Shown: positions 23,388 through 35,699, numbered from the stretch's first letter. The stretch: 64,000 nucleotides of DNA from Cenococcum geophilum 1.58 (GCA_001692895.1 KV748193.1:2356001-2420000); one strand, 5' to 3'. The notes: generated by a model from the sequence alone, not told the origin. Translations and numbers: made by a program.

Positions 23388-24829
23388 AAGAAAGTAGAAA
23401 GGTCTTATTATGTCGTTATATAAAGTTTGGGTTTTTTTATTTTCCTAATATTTTGACATTTAAACTATAAAACAGGTAAAGTAGTAAGATTCTCGCTATG
23501 TAGGTGTATAATAAATATAAAACTTTCTTCTTACTTATTAGCCACGGTTCCGTAAAGAGCATAAATAGCAAAACTCGGTTCGTTTAATTGTTACGTTAAA
23601 GTTAATAGCACTTTCTTATGCCACTACTAAGGAAACTTATAATTTGTTATAAAATATTTTTATTATTCTAAGGTGTCTTAGTTAGTATATTATAAAGGCT
23701 TAGTCAAAAAAACAGAATCTATTAGTAGGCAGTAAACGAGAATTCCAAAACAAGGTCTGGAAGAAGGTTAAGGAAAGGTATTACGGCACTAGTAGAAATT
23801 GGCAGAACTTTATAGTTACGTAACTAGAGGACCGCATAAAAGAACCCTACTTTAGCCGGCGCTGCTCTTCTTCTCCTTTCCTTTCTCTAGCTTTAGATCC
23901 TCGTTTATAAACTACTATTTATACAGGCTTACGCGTCCCTTTTACCGTACTCGTGCCTCAATTAACTAAGTCGCTAATAAAAGGACACGTCTATATATAT
24001 GGCGCCAAGGCTCGGCTAAGCCCCTAACTAGGGTCTATAACAGTGCTGTAATATATATAATAAAAGTCTAAAGGCTTATTAAATATTCTAGTGACTTATC
24101 TTCGCATAGATCGGCGCCCCTTAGCCTAATCTATCTGTAGTATAGTTAGTCTTTTTATATAAGGGGGCTACCTAAGCGGGCTGCCGGCACGCTCCCTACA
24201 AGTTTATAGCAATATAGTAATCTTTATAAAAATAGTGTGGATACAACCATAAGCCGTCCGCTTAAGATTTAAGAGTTAGTAATTAGTAATAGAAACAGGT
24301 AATAAGACATTCAATAAGATATTTAATGAGATATACGATTATAAGTAGCGGGGTAGTAAGACATTGGGTTCTAGTCTTAAAGACAGTAGTAAGATAGTAG
24401 TAAGGAAATCCAATTCAGTTTAATAGAGGTATACATGTACATCTAGGGCTCAATAACTTTTTTTCTTAAATTAGGGACAACTGCATATTTATAGCAGGTA
24501 AGAATATATATAGGATTAGTATTTCACTACCAACTAATAATATCTATAGATGAGCTGTCCGTTGCTAGGCTTACTACGAAACTATACTAGGACTAACTTT
24601 AAGGCTTCTATTATGTATAGCGCGCTTCTAATAACGTAAATATATATAAAGAGTAAGCAGTATAATAATAAACACAGTACCGGCGATTACTATACCCGCA
24701 ACTCCCCCGCCTCTTAGAGGTTTAGAAGACAAGTATTTAAAAGCTTTTTGTCCTCTTATAAGAATATTATACCTACTTTCTATTTAGAATACACTTTTGT
24801 ATTATAGGGCTCGACCTACTCTAAACTCT
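23388..24829. other. Intergenic, no gene recognised
   Basis: AT-rich, with scattered short frames and no recognisable protein on either strand. A purine-rich, loosely repetitive patch with taataagacatt-like units lies at about 24300-24420. Confidence 0.4.
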
Positions 24830-25385
24830 AGAACATGGTTTTATATATTCGAATTGCTTTCTTTCAGAAGGCTGGGAATATTCTATACGTAAACTCTAAA
24901 ACAGGGCTGGAACTTAAAGAGACTAATCGAAAAGAACGATGCATTTATACCTAGCCACGCCACTCTTACCCCCAATAGCTAAAAATAGGGGACCTAGAAA
25001 CGGGCTTTATAGGTTTAAACACTATACCAACTAATAAGCAGACCAGTTTTAGGTCCGCATAGAACCCAATTATAGTCCTCAGTTCTAGCGACTATTAGAA
25101 TTATTCCTATACCAGATCTCTAAACATTAGGTAGTAATTAGACTAAATTCTTCTCCCCCTCCTTTACACCCAAAACAGGCCACTAAATTTCGCTTATAAA
25201 TATGGTAATTATGCTTAAAAAGGCTTTAGGTATTTCCCTAAGCTTTAAACAACTAATAATAGACTCCCTTAAGCGGGAGAAATTTCGTAATATAAGGAGC
25301 AGCATCACTACTGGTAAATTAATCTTAATTAGCTAGTTTATCTAGCCTAGGTGCAAGTTACCTATACTACTCCGAAGGAGGACAG
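24830..25385 (+). pseudogene. Possible degraded coding region, unidentified
   Basis: One plus-strand frame stays readable with stops only at likely Gln/Trp codons, including NLKRLIEKNDAF and FKQLIIDSLKREKF. I recognise no domain, and strand and extent are uncertain. Confidence 0.25.
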
Positions 25386-25394
25386 CAAAGTATA

Positions 25395-25814
25395 GCGTCC
25401 GTCCCCAGGTCGCGGAAAACCCACTATACCGGAAAATATAAGTAGTACTTTAACTTTAAGCAACTATAACTCTGCGCATACGTCGAGCTTTACTATAATT
25501 CTATATAAGTTATATGCTATAGCTACCTTTAAACATTTAGGGCCCCTCCTACCTATAAATTACGTTTATATCGTCGCCTTCGCGCCTAATTCGCAGCGAG
25601 CCTCCTTTTATAGCGTAACAATGTCCCTTTACTACAGTACCACTATCAAGCTCTTACCACTTATAATACTTATATTAGGGTCTTATCTAAGCCTTAAAGC
25701 CTTATTACGATAATAGGAAGTCATTATTAGCATTATATCTGCTGTAGCGCGTAAGTCAAAGTACCCCTTATATATCTCGGCACGGAGGGTGTCTCGGCAC
25801 GTAGGGAGGGACGG
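25395..25814 (-). mobile_element. Short non-autonomous TIR element (MITE), related to R2
   Basis: About 420 bp with terminal inverted repeats of about 58 bp. The left end (cgtccgtcccc... to ...gtactttaac) matches the reverse complement of the right end (gtcaaagtacccc... to ...gggacg) at most positions. TA lies directly outside both ends (25393-25394 and 25815-25816), as expected for Tc1/mariner/pogo insertion. The interior matches R2 of the pogo element in inverted orientation. I infer mobilisation by the pogo-type transposase. Confidence 0.8.
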
Positions 25815-26152
25815 TAATAGCTTTCTAAGCTTTACCCTCTTATAGATAGTTAGTACTAATCTCCTAAATATTACCGCTCTACTTAAACACGTATACGCGA
25901 CTTAAATCCTTATTAAGTTACCTCTTTCCATTAGCCTCGGAAGAGAACAGCAGATTTCATTTCGTAAAACATATATTATATTAATCAACATAATTAATAG
26001 ACTACGGTCATAAGGTAGGATATAGTCTCAAATAATACTTAGGAGGAGGAGGCAATTAAAGCAGCAAGTAAAATCTTCGACTTATTAGAAGTCGTTCGCC
26101 TAGACTATATACACTATACCTTTATATCTATAATATGCTTATAATCTTAAAT

Positions 26153-26742
26153 TCAAGCAGCACTAGGAGCTCGGCAATCAACCCTTCCGTTATCGCGTAT
26201 AAACACGCCGTTTCCGTTTTCTTTTATTATACCATCTATCTTCTCTATTAGTTTCGTAGAGCATACGGACATTTTACACTTCTACTCACCAAGATTAATA
26301 GTAGACTTTTTAAACGTATTAGGAGCACCCATTACACAATTACAAGTTAATTCCAACGTATTGCTATTTAAGGTACAATCTAAACAGGAGCCAAAGGCAC
26401 CGCCGCTGCCCCGTATTAGCACATATTTCTACTTTACTTCTTCCCTCCTTTCCCCTCAAGTAGTGGATTGGAGACTTACTTAAACAAATACCCTATATTC
26501 CCCATAGTATTTATAATATATTAATCTAGATTTACACTTGAGGGTATAGGCTCGGCATTAACCAATAAGTATATGGCGCTAAATGTATTGCCCTTAAAGC
26601 TGAGATCGAAGCAATCTAGGAGATGGAAGCCAAAGATAGTGTCTTGACGCTGTGCGAGGGTTAGGGTAATAGGGGATAAGGAGACAAGTTAAGAGATAAT
26701 GCTAAGAAGGAGAGCGGAGCTAAAAGTTTGTAAGGGATATAT
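26153..26742 (-). pseudogene. Secreted cyanovirin-N-homology (CVNH)-like protein, one intron, start codon lost
   Basis: The frame opens at ATA 26742 (ATG with a RIP-type change), giving a signal-peptide-like start (YPLQTFSSALLLSII, then a hydrophobic run to LTLAQRQ). The first half carries CFDLSFKGNTFSAIYLL...PSSVNLD and the second half GSCLDCTL...LELTCNC...KKSTINLG. These are two half-domains patterned like CVNH (Cys, short beta strands, S-x-I-x-L). The 74-nt intron (26479-26406) has donor GTAAGT, a branch-like TGCTAAT and acceptor CAG, and joins the frame exactly. The TGA stop is at 26155-26153. Three internal stops are RIP-type. CVNH proteins are sugar-binding. The fold call rests on spacing and pattern, not on a search. 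Confidence 0.58.
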
Positions 26743-27616
26743 TGCCGGGATTATAAATACGTTATAGGATAGAAGGTAGTAAATCTTAGTTTTACGTATT
26801 TTTTTTTTAGGAGGGGAGGCGGATTTTGTATAATTACTGATAAGTTAAAAACGGACGTCCTTTTATACTCGCTTAATTATTATTTAAGTATCTATTTATA
26901 GATAGGATATAGGGATTAAATAATAGGAAGGACAACTAATTTTAAGCACGGCTATAAAATATATCTTAAAATGGAGAAGCATTTTAGGGATACTAAGGGG
27001 GCTAAATATGGTCCCCTTGATATAAATAGTAATAGGGAAACATCTTTAGCTATATTAGTTCCGCGGTCTTATCTAGCTTACGTGGCCTATTAATGCCTAT
27101 AGAGTAACCCAATCAGGACGCTTAGCCACATTAGCTACTATATATAAGATAACAGCAATTACAAATGCCGACAGCCAAAGTAATGTTATACTAGTTTTTA
27201 TTTAAACGTCTAAAATCCCTAAAAAGGTATTACGCGATTAGGGTATTATGTTTTTACTACTTATACTTAGTTCTAACCATAAGGGACTTAAATACTACTA
27301 ATTATTTATATATATTTAAATAAAGTGCTAACTAACCTAAAACTAAACGCTATAAAGAACTGCGTGCATTCTAAGCTATCTAAGAAAATTTATACTTCCG
27401 CTAACTTACGCTATTAGTAGTTAGACCTTCCCAATACGGCCTTCTGACGTATCACAACGAAACATCCCCATAAAGCGCCCTTTTTCTCCGCCGGTTATAC
27501 TCCCAGTTCTTAATTAAAGTATTTTTTTATAAATAGCTATCACAATCTCTAAATATGACCTTTAGCACCCCTAATTTCCGCCTCCATCGCCTATCCTTCG
27601 TTCTTGTAATATATTC
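26743..27616. other. Intergenic, no gene recognised
   Basis: AT-rich DNA between two minus-strand genes. It should include the upstream region of the CVNH-like gene and the 3' side of the membrane-protein gene. An A/T-rich homopolymer patch lies near 26800-26810. No supported feature. Confidence 0.4.
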
Positions 27617-28535
27617 TTAAATAACAGCCAGTATAAGAGCAGTTAGCAATATTATCATAATAGCATAGCAGAGAGCTCCTAAATATAATCCACTTACCTC
27701 ACCTTTCTCTATCTTAATCTCAGATAATAGTTCCTTAGTCTTTGACTGGAAAATATACAAAACAATAGTAGGTATAAAGAGAGGGATGTAACATACCATA
27801 CCCAATACTAAATAAATTACTACCCTTAATCAAACGCTAAGCCTTAGAAGAATGGCCGCGATATAAAACAAGCGGCCGAATATTAAATAGAAGAATATAG
27901 TGGCTAAGATAAGCATCAAAACCAGCCCTATAATTAAGCAGTCCTAGATATATACAGAAGTGACTTTCGTTAAAATCCCTTCTAGAGATTAAAGGTCATT
28001 AAGTTAGTCTCTAAGAAAGCTTTTAACCTCTTCTAGCACTATGTTAGAGAGAGTTAATAGCAAGTCATCGCATATTATATTATAAGTAAATCTAATATAG
28101 AATTATTTCGTACCTAGTGAGCAATTTTTAGGAATTAATTCCTCGATAGCTTTAGGAATAGCTATAGCGGCAGCATTTACGGCGCTTTACACTTAGCTAA
28201 TAGCACTAGGGATAGCCGTCGTAACGCTATTAGCAACACTTACAACTTTGGTCTAAAAAGATTAAAGGATGTCTTGCTCTAGAAGGGCGTGTAGTATAAC
28301 GAAGAAATTATCTAGAGGTTTAATAGTAAAATTAAACTAAATTTAAGAACCTATTAGTTAAAGCCACTCATAAAAATCCGGATAGAGAGTAATGTCTTAC
28401 GCTTAAGGTTGTAATACCCGCCTTTATATTGCTTTCCTTATATAGTACCTACAGCGCTAGAACTGTATAACAGATAGCGGCAAACACAAAGGTGACTAAG
28501 ACACCTCGCTTTAGCTACGTTCCTCCCTTCGCCAT
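27617..28535 (-). pseudogene. Four-transmembrane protein with SUR7/PalI-like topology, one intron
   Basis: ATG at 28535 (MAKGGT) and stop at 27617-27619. Removing a 64-nt intron (28400-28337; donor GTAAGA, acceptor TAG) leaves exactly 285 codons in one frame. There is one hydrophobic segment near residues 10-32 (GVLVTFVFAAICYTVLAL). A soluble loop of about 130 residues follows, with Ala/Val/Ser-rich amphipathic sequence and Cys residues. Three C-terminal hydrophobic segments end ALCYAIMIILLTALILAVI. That topology is shared by fungal SUR7 and PalI/RIM9 family membrane proteins, but no family signature is clear enough to name it. Internal stops sit at Gln/Trp codons. Confidence 0.6.
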
Positions 28536-29021
28536 AGTAAGAGGATAATAGACTTTAAGAAAATGCTTTAAAACTGGTTATGTTAAAATAGGAATAGGCC
28601 AGTTCCTATATAAATTCTTTTAATACTTATATAAGAACTTCTAGTCCCAAAAATGGTCCTAAGTGATATAAAAATAGCTAACCTATAGCGATATAACGGG
28701 GGCCCAGAATTAGGCCCTTTCTATTTTTTTTGTAAATTAACATTATTAGATAATTTCATAAAATCCATGCTAGAAATATGTATATATTATACTATCTCGT
28801 CTCCTTATTAACTAATAACATCTCTAATTATTAGTATATGCATTTTTATTATTATTAAACGCCCACTACGGGCTATAGCCTTTACTAGGTCTTAACCTAT
28901 ACTCCAGAACCGTTTAAAAACTCATATCTATCGTTTTTCTCATTAGGTTTTTAATTGGGCCTATAAATAACAACTAACGGAATTAAGTGCCTTAACCTAA
29001 GAACCCCCACCGCAATACTTA

Positions 29022-29310
29022 ATGCTTAATAGCAGGAATAACGTAGACGGCGTATTCCCAAACATTACTATACGTCTATATAATGATATCGATTTAGGTA
29101 GTGAGTTATTGGCGTTACTATACAATGACAGCAGTTCTAAGGAGAGAGTTTCGCTTAGGTCGTTAAGCCCTAGGAAGTACTTACTTAAGTAAAGCGTTAA
29201 TAGCTAGGAATCTTCGTAAATTATAACTACTTACTAGTCTAAAGTTGAGGATATATCTCTTTCTTAAGTCAGAGCGCAAAGCCTAACGCCTAATCACTTA
29301 TTACATTTTT
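29022..29310 (+). pseudogene. Possible small coding frame, unidentified
   Basis: From ATG 29022 the frame reads MLNSRNNVDGVFPNITIRLYN and continues with a charged, Ser-rich composition and RIP-type stops only (Gln-compatible), to about 29310. No known domain. Its strand is less certain than for neighbours because RIP leaves readable frames on both strands. Bases 28536-29021 hold nothing that I can support. Confidence 0.3.
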
Positions 29311-29506
29311 AAAGCAGTTCCCATACTTAGTATAACTAGGACGGAGAAAAAAACGCTTTTTATCCTATACTCTTTCATTCCCACTTTATATACTTGCTCG
29401 CTTGCTCGCTCTTACAACCTTCTAAATATCTCTTATTCTTATAGCGAATTTTATATACTTAAATTTTTCAACTATCTAAATTACTAGCTTAGATTAGGGA
29501 TTTAAC

Positions 29507-30118
29507 TTAACAAAAGACCTCGTAACCTCCTAAAGGCGCTTAGGTCTTTAACTCCTCTAACAGGAGCCCGATTAAATTAAGCCCTTAAATATACTTTATT
29601 GCGCTATCCTAAGCCTCCTATTAAAGTTACTAGTTGGTATTTCTAAGCCGACTTACTTCTTCCTCTGCCTGCTGCCTAAGCTCTATCTCTATAAATATCT
29701 CATCTCTTAATTTACTTAACTCTTAAGCTAACCTAGCATTTTCCGTTCGTAACTCATTAATTTTTATACTAAAGCTAACCTCTAGGTAGTTTAGCGTCTA
29801 TAAGAAGTTAGAAAACCTAATAATTTAAGACATCTTATATATATTTACCAATATTATAACGCCTTGCGCTTTTATAGAGTTTATCTTTATAGTAGCTGTA
29901 ACCTATACGGCCTTAAACGTTATGCTAACTCCTTTACATAATTCCTTATAAGCACTAATAGAATGATCGCTTATATTTTTTGAAAAAATTCTTAAGAATA
30001 GTTCCTCCTTTTCTAGCAGCACTCTCTAAATATAAGGATTGTCTAGGCCAGGAATAAGACGGACTTACGACGGCTCTATTATAATTCCCAACTTACTCCC
30101 TATAAAAGCGTTAGTCAT
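29507..30118 (-). pseudogene. Coiled-coil protein relic, about 203 residues, unidentified
   Basis: ATG at 30118 (MTNAFIGSKLGIIIEP) and stop TAA at 29509-29507, 204 codons in one frame without indels, with internal TAG/TAA at Gln/Trp-compatible sites. The C-terminal half is a strongly charged heptad-like region (KINELRTENARLA*ELSKLRDEI, then LRQQAEEEVSRLR), clearly a coiled coil. It looks bZIP-like, but no basic DNA-binding region precedes the coil. Function unknown. Confidence 0.55.
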
Positions 30119-30983
30119 AATTAAATAGAGCTTGTTTGGTCTTACCTATATATTTTAATAATTGCTCCCGGCACTTATTCCTCCACTTTCCGCGTTTAAT
30201 GTTGCTCGATTATATTAGAGCCATTTTAGTTTATACCTCTACAATCCGCAAAAAAACAAATAAAAGATATATTTATTTATTTAAACCAAGTAATACAAGG
30301 CTAGTTAGCTTAGTATAAAAACAATATAGGTTCTAATAGGATATGATTTAGGGCCCTAGAACTAGTCCCAGGATACCTATTTTAAGTAGGGTACCTTTTC
30401 CAGGAACCTTTTATTTATAGCATAACTAAGATACACTATAGGAAAGACAATGGCGCAACATTTTTAAGAGGCAAGTAGTAGCAATACTAAAATTAGCGTA
30501 GGTCTATGTTACTAAGGGTATAATAGGAATAGATATCGAGGTTAGAGTGGGGTAGAGAACAGACCTAGCTAGAGACGTAGACTTCACTTTAGTTAACCTA
30601 TCTAACCGACAACCCCTAGAGGACAGAAAGCTTTAAAGGTTACAATTTATCGCAGCCTTAGTTTTTATTTATACTATCTTACTATTCTATAGGATTTACG
30701 TAATGGAGTTGCGTAAGGGTATAGCCCTGGTATGCTAGTGGTTTATTTAGGCTAGAGTGGAGTAGATTTGGCCCTAAATCTACTCTAATACACTACTCTA
30801 AATCCAGTAGGCCACTATATAGGAGTAGCAGCTGTCTAAAAAGGCAATAGTAAAGCCTAGATATTAAGCCTAATAATCAAGGCTTCGCTTTATAGATAAT
30901 TGCAACATTATATCTAATATAATCTTTTCTATCAAGCATAATATAATTAAAAACAATAATTAAGTTAATAAATATCAGGTTCT

Positions 30984-31184
30984 ATGGAATTTTACTACCC
31001 TATTCTCTTAAAAACCTCACTTAGACAGTCAGGGCAGCTATATACCCTGTCCGCTAAATCCTTAGACACCTATAGTGCATTAGTTAATAAAGCTATTTGC
31101 AATCACACTCCTTATCGTCTAGGAACTTTACGCCAGCGTAATGTTAATGCCAATCCACTAAAGAAATCAAATAGTCGAAAATAG
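30984..31184 (+). pseudogene. Short uninterrupted frame, 66 codons, unidentified
   Basis: Uninterrupted frame MEFYYPILLKTSLRQSGQLY... with a basic C-terminus. It is one of few stop-free stretches here, but it matches nothing that I know and may be chance or a fragment. Between 30350 and 30980 no gene is recognised. A 23-base block (attagcgtaggtctatg plus flanks, about 30494-30517) recurs at about 62433-62455. Confidence 0.2.
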
Positions 31185-31324
31185 GAAGGCAGTTGCTTAG
31201 TGAATTTAAACTAATACTAATTGTATAATGTTCTGATCGCCTACTAGGAATAGAAAAAGTTTAAAATATCCCATAACGTCCCTTAATTTCGATCTTCTCC
31301 CTTACATAAATCACTAACTAAAGC

Positions 31325-31640
31325 TTTTATACGGTTTCTGGTATATAGACGTCCGGATTAGCATCCATTCTAGTAAGGCAATCCCTAGTAGACTTCTTTA
31401 TCTTATTAAGGAGAGCCTCTATCTCATTATAGAGAGCCTTTATCTCATCTATAGATGTAAGACCCCTCCCATATAGATGCGTAGCTGCTGACATAGCGAT
31501 AGCCACAATTGATACTGGTAGTTTTGTCGGGGTAAAACCCATCCTATCCATCGGTTTTTGCCAAGTAAATGTTAGTATAGACACTATATTTTCAATCTAT
31601 AGTAGAGTTGAGATAAGGGGGCGCTCTAGCAATTCTAAGG
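31325..31640 (-). pseudogene. Degraded coding fragment, unidentified
   Basis: Minus-strand frame with few stops: a segment ELLERPLISTLL*IENIVS, then an open stretch of about 85 codons containing IDEIKALYNEIEALLNKIKK (helical, charged) and ending IPETV. It resembles part of a cytoplasmic helical protein. No family assigned. Bases 31641-32928 contain further minus-strand readable patches (for example near 32500-32700) without a recognisable domain. Confidence 0.3.
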
Positions 31641-32928
31641 TTTCCTTCTAATCGCCTTATTAGTCTATACCACACAATCCCCATAGACGGCTTACTTAAG
31701 TATCCTCATTGCCCTTAGCTTACTTTTAGTTATAAAATTAGTCCTTAACACGCTTCTTAGTAATTAGCGTTAAAGTAGGTAACCGAGCGCTTAAGTTATT
31801 AGTAGGCGAATTGTTTATGTCCGGTTTAATATCTATTATAATATCTTAGTAAGGTAAAGGCTAGTAATTTAAGTAAACTAGAAGCTTGGGGCAGTTTAAA
31901 TACCTAATTTTACGCAAGGACGTATAAACTTAGCAGATATATATTCGACCTAACTTAATATTCTATTAGGAGCCCGAAAAGGCCAAGTTTTCTAACAAAT
32001 TTTTTATAACTATATTATCCTTAGGTGGTGGCTTACGGTATATATACGCTATAAGACTCTATATTACGCCTAAAGCCTATAAATATAGGCTTTCCACTAA
32101 GCTCTAGATCGGACGGTATGATTATAAGCGGGGTTATAGGGTGATGCTAGCTATATTAAACTAGTGGCTTATATAGTAGAGTAAGCTAGTTATCTAATAC
32201 AACCTATAGGATAAGGGTAGATAAAAAATTATATTAAGCTAATACTATATAGTGCATTGTATTAATCGCACTATATATCTACGCTGTGCCAGACACTACG
32301 CGTAAAGAGGACTAGTAATTAGGCGGATCACTAGATAACATAAAGGTAGTATACTATTAACAACGCTTCTCTTAGAGTAAATCCTAAAGCTAAAAACTAT
32401 TAATAAGCTATATATATATCTACGGAGATTACTAGGCACTAGAAGGTTATTCCTAGTAAGGATTAAGCCTTAGCTGGCTTATCTAGGGAGGTTGCCGTAA
32501 CCATAGAAATATTTTCAGCTAGCGTTAAGAGTAAATTATATATATCCTCTTTTGCCCCCTACCTACCGTTACCGTAATACACGCCCTTAACCGACCTAAT
32601 ACAGCCTATACTCCCAGAGCTAAGTAAAATCTTACTGTTTGCCTTAGCTAAGTAAACAGTATAATAGTAGCCATTAACGAGTTCGTTAGCATAAGTTATG
32701 TAAACTAGGCTAACTGCGTAAAATTAAGCCTTAGCTATTACTGCAAAATATTAACGGTATATAGCTATAGTAAATATTAGGAAATATATATTTAATCTCT
32801 ATAAATTTAACGTAGCTATGCTAATAGGAGTAAGACAATTATAGTTTCCTATAAAGATTAACCTTTGAAAAATATTAATTGGAAAAGAAACCTATAAATC
32901 ATTAAGATTAACACGTAGTCACTAGTGC

Positions 32929-33165
32929 TGTTGCTAGTATTTCGAGGTGTGGGTTATAGCGCGAAGGCTTTAGGTAGATAACAGAGTTCTTAGCAGACCT
33001 TTTATATTATAATAGTCACCTAAAACACTATCTCTGGTGCATAGTAGATGGCTTAGGGCGCACTTATTTACGGCGTGCTTAGGGGCCAACCTATATACAC
33101 ACGTCCTGTAATGACAAAGACTAGTAAACGCCTATATCTAAGGCATTAAGTCTAGGTTAAGGACA
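32929..33165. repeat. Direct repeat, copy A (LTR-like)
   Basis: Aligns over its length with 33963-34187. Shared blocks include ttttatattataatag and catagtagatggcttagggc. Confidence 0.85.
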
Positions 33166-33962
33166 AGAATAGGTAATTAACTTTATTTACAGATGTTATA
33201 TTCTAGGGAAGACTAAGATTAATTCTTAGTAAGTACCGGAATAGAATAGTAAAATGACTTGCTAATCTAAACACTTAGTCCTTAAGATTTAAGGCCAGCC
33301 ACTATTTAGAGCTTTAGGTCTCCTAAGCATATAAAACGGTACAAACAAGCACACAAAGCCGCAACCGCCGCCGCAGCTTTAGGCCTATAAAAGTACCCAG
33401 CTATTAAGATTCTAAAACCCACCCCTACACCAGTTAAAGCCGTATCGAGATACACTTTTATAAAATCTTAGTTAAGCTTTATTATACGCTTCCCTAAATC
33501 ATCTAGAGCTAATTCTTTATCCTATATATACAGAATACGATTAAACTAGCTCTTATACCAGACCAGGCGTCTATTATACTCAAATTGTGCTAAGATCTTA
33601 GTACTATAGTCACTAGTCCCGCGGAGATAGTCTGAATATTAAGTTGTACAATTTCTGCGCTTAGAGTATAGCGTAAAATAAACACCAATTGTCTTAACAA
33701 CCTATAACTTCGTTAATTTTACTCAGTAATTATATAGATAATAGCCTTACTTTAACTTCTCCTAGCTCCAGCTCTGAAAACTCTTTAAATTTATATAAAG
33801 AAGCCTTATCTGCCTTAGAAACATTCTCTCCGTCTTTAGGGACCCAACGGCACGTAAACGCCATATTAGTTATTTACTCTATAATATACGCTAGCAAAAA
33901 TAAAATATACACATTTAGGCGCACCTTAAGTGTAGCTACTAAATAAAAAAGTTAGTAGCTGC

Positions 33963-34187
33963 TATTACTAGTATTTCAAGGTATTAGTTATAGCATAAAG
34001 GCTAGAGGATACGGGGTTCTTAGCGGACCTTTTATATTATAATAGTTACCTAAGACATAGCCTCTAGTGCATAGTAGATGGCTTAGGGCGCGTTTAATTA
34101 CGGCGTGCTTAGGGGCTAACCTGCGTCCTATAATTATAAAGACTAGTAAATGCCTGTATCTAAGGGACCGAGTCTAGGTTAAGGGTA
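33963..34187. repeat. Direct repeat, copy B (LTR-like)
   Basis: Partner of 32929-33165, slightly shorter owing to small deletions near its start and middle. Confidence 0.85.
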
Positions 34188-34599
34188 AGAAGATAAGATC
34201 GATTCGTATTTAGAGGCTGTAGGCTAACAATATAATAGTTTCTAGAGGTAAGAGCGAACATAGACGCGAATCTAATACTAGTAACCTCTTACGGTATATT
34301 GGCGGAGAGGGTTTTAGGTGGCATATTTGGTCTAGCCAGGAAAGTTACAGTGCATTTATAGCTTTATACGTAATAAAGACCGGGCTACCGGTTAAAAGTA
34401 AGAGGGCGACCACATTACTAAAAGCGGAAAGAGGGTACCACAGGCGTATGCTTTAAAGGATTAACGGGAGTGTCGATTTGAATTAGGGTACGACGGAAGT
34501 AAGTATCGCGATTGACGTGTTAGCGGCGAGGGTTTTGTTAAGAAAAAAATGCCACGAGTATGCCTATAGGAAAATGTAGGCTAAATAGTGGCTTAACGG

Positions 34600-35210
34600 T
34601 TTCAAGGTCGGGAAAATAAGTCACGTAATAAGCTACACCCCACCAAAAATACTGCCTAAAACGCCCCTCCAAACAACTACCCGAAACGCCTTCATTAGCG
34701 GCAACGACTCTTTTGTCTATATCTTGGGTCTAGTCCCAGCTCTATAGAAGAGGTATATTTATAAGGTTTTATCACCCGTCCACCAAGGCTACTACTAAGA
34801 AACCGCTCTGTCTAGGTATATTCACCCTAGTATAGATCTAAAGCATCTATTACAATCCTACGCAATTCGCATTAGACCGCTTAATCCCTAATAAGGAAAC
34901 ACCTAGATAGCGTAATGATTAGTAAAGAGGCGGAAGGCATAATAAGAAGTCTAGAAAAATAGCTTTTAAGCAATAGAGAATACAAACTAGCTCCCGAGTT
35001 GAGATACTTTGACCAGTATATTAGCACTGGGTTAAAATAGGAGATTAACGGCTTACGCAACAAAGTAGGGAGTTAGATTACAGATGTAAGCATTCTTTAG
35101 CAAAAATATCTAGTATTTAGTGCTAATAATACACTAGGCACTAAAATTTGGCGCTATAGTAAGGCTAAGAGATTCTATTTAGGGAGGATAGTTAACTAGC
35201 GAGAATAAGC
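34600..35210 (+). pseudogene. Degraded coding region, unidentified, helical
   Basis: Readable plus-strand frames with RIP-type stops: RNAFISGNDSFVYILGLVPAL, then (possibly after a frame change or intron) ISKEAEGIIRSLEK, REYKLAPELRYFDQYISTGL and INGLRNKVGS. The charged, helical composition favours a real protein on this strand. No domain recognised. The part from 34200 to 34600 is RIP-light in places and was not assigned. Confidence 0.35.
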
Positions 35211-35504
35211 GGTTACTTATCTCTGCTAGGGTTTCGTAGGGATCCTCCCTTTTATAAGTTTCGGATAGGAAGACAAGCGTACCTTTTCCTCCTAGAATAG
35301 TAGTATACTATACACCTAATTGCTAGGCGTTTATTAGCGGTAGTATTAAATTCGTGGTTATATAATGGCCTATAGGTTAAAGTAGCCTAAAAGAATAATA
35401 AAAATAAGTTATTAGCTTGTGCTAAATTGCTAATTAAGTGTATTAAGATTGTTCCGTATTAAGATCGATTGTATTAAAGTTACCTCCCTAGCAAAATACC
35501 CTAC

Positions 35505-35640
35505 TTAAGAAAGGTTGAGTGAATTAAAGTTATTCGCTAGTGGGGGGCCGAGCAAATCAAAATTATTAGGTAGTAGGAGACTAAGTAAATCGAAATTATT
35601 AGGGGGTGGGAGACTAAGAAAATCGAAATTATCCGCATTA
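35505..35640 (+). repeat. Minisatellite, degenerate units of about 36-40 bp
   Basis: Three to four units built on gactaagtaaatcgaaattat, separated by G-rich spacers (ggtagtaggag, gggggtgggag). Read in frame they give repeated SKSKLLG/RLSKSKLLG-type peptides, so it may have lain in a coding sequence. Confidence 0.7.
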
Positions 35641-35699
35641 CTTAAATATAATAAACCCTAACATCCTAGAGAGGCAGGAAAGGTAATTAAGTCTATACT

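Larger units (their letters stand above)
32929..34187 (-). mobile_element. Short LTR-like element with two direct repeats of about 230 bp
   Basis: Direct repeats at 32929-33165 and 33963-34187 begin TGTTGCTAGTATTT / TATTACTAGTATTT and end in CA / TA-like bases, compatible with TG...CA ends altered by RIP. About 800 bp lies between. A minus-strand frame starts at ATG 33864, about 100 bp inside the right repeat (MAFTCRWVPKDGENVSKADK...), and could be a gag-like ORF. No target duplication was visible and no pol domain is present, so this is an internally deleted LTR element or two tandem repeats around a gene. Confidence 0.5.

Noticed and set aside
34188..34600. Possible continuation of an LTR retrotransposon downstream of the 33963-34187 repeat
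   Set aside because: No pol-type motif is visible in any frame, and no further repeat copy was seen to the right.
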